From: Methanobacteriota archaeon
GTDB lineage: Archaea > Thermoplasmatota > DTKX01 > GCA-020343715
Direction: 5' to 3'
Assembly: GCA_030594725.1 (NCBI GenBank)
Contig: JAUVEQ010000037.1
Coordinates: forward strand, 1-12,885
DNA length: 12,885 bases
In this document: positions 10,705 to 12,885 of the stretch, piece by piece
Layout of the letters: each line of letters begins with the position of its first letter
Numbering within the stretch: the first letter of the stretch is position 1
Position numbers and translations under genes: made by a program
Notes under the pieces: generated by a model
The model's input: the letters and a program-made list of their open reading frames with translations, nothing else
Database searches by the model: none
What the model was told of the DNA's origin: nothing

Positions 10705-12885
10705 CTAGCGGTACCTTCTTCCTGGATAGAATATCTTCTTGCATGACTGGCACTTGGCCGAACCATCGGGGAAACCCACGATATCGCGGCCGCTGCACCT
10801 GGGGCAGCTGAGGTTGGTGGCCTTGTATCGTTCCTTGGACACGGCCTGAGGTGCCCTGTACGCGGTGATCCGCTCAGCACTGGCGGAGTCCGATGCGTCC
10901 AAGCCGTACCTCGAGATCATGTCATCGTCCAGGCTTTCGACCGTCCACTGGTCGTCCAGGGAGGTCGGGACCTTGGAAGGGTCACGGGGCGTTGAATTGA
11001 AGGAGACCGAGCTGGGCTCGTCATACGAGCCCCCGTAGGTGGACTGGGGATACTCGACCGTCTCGGCGACCATGGTCTGTTGGGCCCGCCTCTGCCTCCT
11101 CTGGGAGTACTGGCCGATGATGGACATCGTGGCTATCAAGGCCACCATCACGATGGCGGAGCAGCACGCGGGGTCAAGGTCGAAGATGCTCGAGTTGGCC
11201 TCCGGGTCCAGGGTCACTGTCCTGGAGTCCTCGTTGTTGTGCTCGAACTCCTCCTCGATCTCGTTCTCGGGATCGACTATCACCATGAACACGTACTGGC
11301 CCCTCGGGAGGTTGAGAACGAACCGGCCGTTGGATATGAAGTCCTCGCCCTCGGCTGTCACCAGGTCTATCCTCTGCGTATCGGCCGGGGCCCCGTCGAT
11401 CTCGATGGCCACCTGGACGTTCCGCAGCCAGGTCTTCGAATTGGTTGCCCGGACCCGGTAGTCGACGTTGATCACGCCGGGGATCAGCGTATCGCCATCG
11501 TTCCCCTGGGTGTCCACTATCGTATCGATCCATATGGTAAGGTCCACAAGGTCGCCAGGTTCGGTCGACCCGGGAGCCACATCGAGGACGAGGCCCACCA
11601 CATTGTTACCGTTCTCGTTCATCTCCTCCACGTCATCGGTCGGGTCGACCTCGATGCGGAACAGGTGCTGACCGGCCGAGAGGTTGAGACCACGGAACCT
11701 CACGTTGTCCCGGGAGGTGAGGGGAACGACCTGACGTTCGACGAACTCGTCGTCCACGTAAAGGTCGATGAAGGTCTGCCCGGAATCCCAGGTGTACGGG
11801 ATGAGGACCTCGCCGTCAACGATCAGGTCGAAGGTGTGGTTCTCCCGGGGCGCGCTGGTGGAGGGGCGGATGGATGAGGTCGTCAGGACCAGGTCAAGGC
11901 TGTCCACCAGGTCCCTCAACGTCACGGTGGTGTTGTCGAAGACCTGCAGGTTGGTGATCTGGTCATTTGGCGCTGCGAACTCCAACCGGTGGGAGGGCTC
12001 GAACTCGAACACGTCCCCGTCGAGGGTCCACGCCAGGATGCCCACCGCGGGCACGTGGCCGTCCACGCCCGAGAGGGTCTCCAACACCAGTTCCCCGTCG
12101 GCGGTGAGCACGTTGAGACTGATGCCGCTGGTCGCGACCCCGGAGCCGTTGTACAGGATGAAGTCCACCCAGTAGTGATGATGGACCACCACGTCGTCGC
12201 CCAGGGTGTCCAGATGGGGGATGTTGCCCACCGTGTTCAGCACGGCCCCATCGGTGATGTTCCCCTGCTCGTACTCCACATCGTAGAGCCATAGGGTGCC
12301 CCCGGAGAGCTCGATCTCGTCCAGGACCAGGTCATCCAGGACCACGGTGGCACCCACGGCCTCCAGGTCGGCGATGGGCCTGGCGATGGTGCGTAGGAAC
12401 GAGCAGTCCATGATCTCCAGCTCGCCACCCATGGTCAGCGCAAGCTCTGGGGTCCTTATCGTGCAGTCCTCCAGCAATGCGTACGTACCGTCGCCGGTGA
12501 GGTTGACGGCACGGTTCGCTGGGGAGGTGCTCTCGACATCGTTGGTCCGGAATGTGCATTGCCTGGCGAAAAGGGATGCCATCTCATCCACGACGATCAG
12601 GTCCGAACCCACGATCCCTCTCACGGTCGTGCCATCAAGGATGACATCGGATGCGCCCGTCAACCTGGCCACGGTATGAAGCCCGTAGAGGCTGCCTCCG
12701 ATGACCCTCACCGTCCCGCTGGTGTTGGAGAAGAGGGCGTACCCCACCTCGTTGAACACGTCGACGTCGGACAGGATGACCTCTGCCGTCCCCTCGACCA
12801 CCAGGCCGGTCGCCTCCGCCATGGTGGTGCCGTAGCCAGAGAGGCCTTCGATGGACCCGGTCCCATGGGTCAGATTGCCCTTGAC
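10705..12885 (-). CDS. Surface protein with beta-helix, CARDB-like domains, membrane helix and zinc ribbon (5' partial)
   Basis: The frame stays open to the right edge and no signal peptide is seen, so the N-terminus lies outside; the ATG at 12822 is internal. The visible 726 residues are: right-handed parallel beta-helix repeats (to about 235), a beta-sandwich-like region (about 236-330), two CARDB-like adhesion domains (about 331-438 and 446-562) each ending in a 'VDPxxxhEExxExNN' strand (for example EVDPTDDVEEMNENGNN), one transmembrane helix (about 574-591), a basic QRRQRRAQQ stop-transfer, a 100-residue Ser/Asp-rich linker, and a C-terminal zinc ribbon with Cys694, 697, 712 and 715 (C-x2-C-x14-C-x2-C). 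Topology: large glycosylatable ectodomain outside, ribbon in the cytoplasm. Likely adhesion or cell-surface work; the ribbon's role is unknown. Confidence 0.9.
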   Translation of the reverse strand, partial: VKGNLTHGTGSIEGLSGYGTTMAEATGLVVEGTAEVILSDVDVFNEVGYALFSNTSGTVRVIGGSLYGLHTVARLTGASDVILDGTTVRGIVGSDLIVVDEMASLFARQCTFRTNDVESTSPANRAVNLTGDGTYALLEDCTIRTPELALTMGGELEIMDCSFLRTIARPIADLEAVGATVVLDDLVLDEIELSGGTLWLYDVEYEQGNITDGAVLNTVGNIPHLDTLGDDVVVHHHYWVDFILYNGSGVATSGISLNVLTADGELVLETLSGVDGHVPAVGILAWTLDGDVFEFEPSHRLEFAAPNDQITNLQVFDNTTVTLRDLVDSLDLVLTTSSIRPSTSAPRENHTFDLIVDGEVLIPYTWDSGQTFIDLYVDDEFVERQVVPLTSRDNVRFRGLNLSAGQHLFRIEVDPTDDVEEMNENGNNVVGLVLDVAPGSTEPGDLVDLTIWIDTIVDTQGNDGDTLIPGVINVDYRVRATNSKTWLRNVQVAIEIDGAPADTQRIDLVTAEGEDFISNGRFVLNLPRGQYVFMVIVDPENEIEEEFEHNNEDSRTVTLDPEANSSIFDLDPACCSAIVMVALIATMSIIGQYSQRRQRRAQQTMVAETVEYPQSTYGGSYDEPSSVSFNSTPRDPSKVPTSLDDQWTVESLDDDMISRYGLDASDSASAERITAYRAPQAVSKERYKATNLSCPRCSGRDIVGFPDGSAKCQSCKKIFYPGRRYR

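Noticed and set aside
11080..11877. Plus-strand open frame of 265 codons
   Set aside because: Antisense to the CARDB region, composition dominated by Val/His/Gly/Asp from reversed codons, no domain seen.

Overview
The window is GC-rich archaeal DNA that is almost fully coding: 13 protein genes, one cut by the right edge, and no rRNA, tRNA, CRISPR array or mobile element that I can recognise. The gene set is archaeal: archaetidylserine synthase and decarboxylase, a THEP1-type NTPase, archaeal Trm1, the archaeal 4-phosphopantoate--beta-alanine ligase, ArcS with its radical SAM partner, and a stand-alone Roadblock/LC7 protein. Promoters are TATA/BRE-like. A euryarchaeote in the broad sense is well supported. 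A Thermoplasmatota-type lineage is my guess from the CARDB/beta-helix surface protein and the gene mix, not a demonstration.

Layout. (1) Positions 1-1357, plus strand: asd and pssA, overlapping by 14 bp, turn CDP-archaeol plus serine into archaetidylethanolamine. (2) 1358-1492: a gap with a strong 31-nt imperfect hairpin and a weak TATA-like sequence. (3) 1493-3177, plus: THEP1-like NTPase and trm1, joined by a 4-bp GTGA overlap. (4) 3186-4899, minus: from upstream to downstream, phosphopantoate--beta-alanine ligase (coenzyme A synthesis), a small single-pass protein with six N-glycosylation sequons, and a two-helix membrane protein with a cytoplasmic coiled coil. (5) 4900-5018: a divergent promoter region with a near-symmetric TATA element and two inverted repeats. 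(6) 5019-9153, plus: Roadblock/LC7, scpB, arcS and the RaSEA-type radical SAM enzyme. The last three form a tight cluster. ArcS and RaSEA together complete archaeosine at tRNA position 15. (7) 9181-12885, minus: a large beta-helix/CARDB surface protein with a cytoplasmic zinc ribbon (its 5' end lies outside the window), followed by a predicted cytosolic eight-bladed propeller anchored by two C-terminal helices and carrying its own TATA box.

The points most worth a second look are: the PADG to PCHG change in the decarboxylase; the missing zinc-ligand cysteines in Trm1; the purine hexamer repeat that encodes the ArcS tail and also supplies the RaSEA ribosome-binding site; a promoter that contains the stop codon of the preceding gene; the sequon-rich small membrane protein pair; and the two unusual membrane proteins at the right end. 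I found no clear undescribed multi-gene system. The best candidates for new biology are the uncharacterised membrane proteins and the CARDB/zinc-ribbon plus propeller pair.
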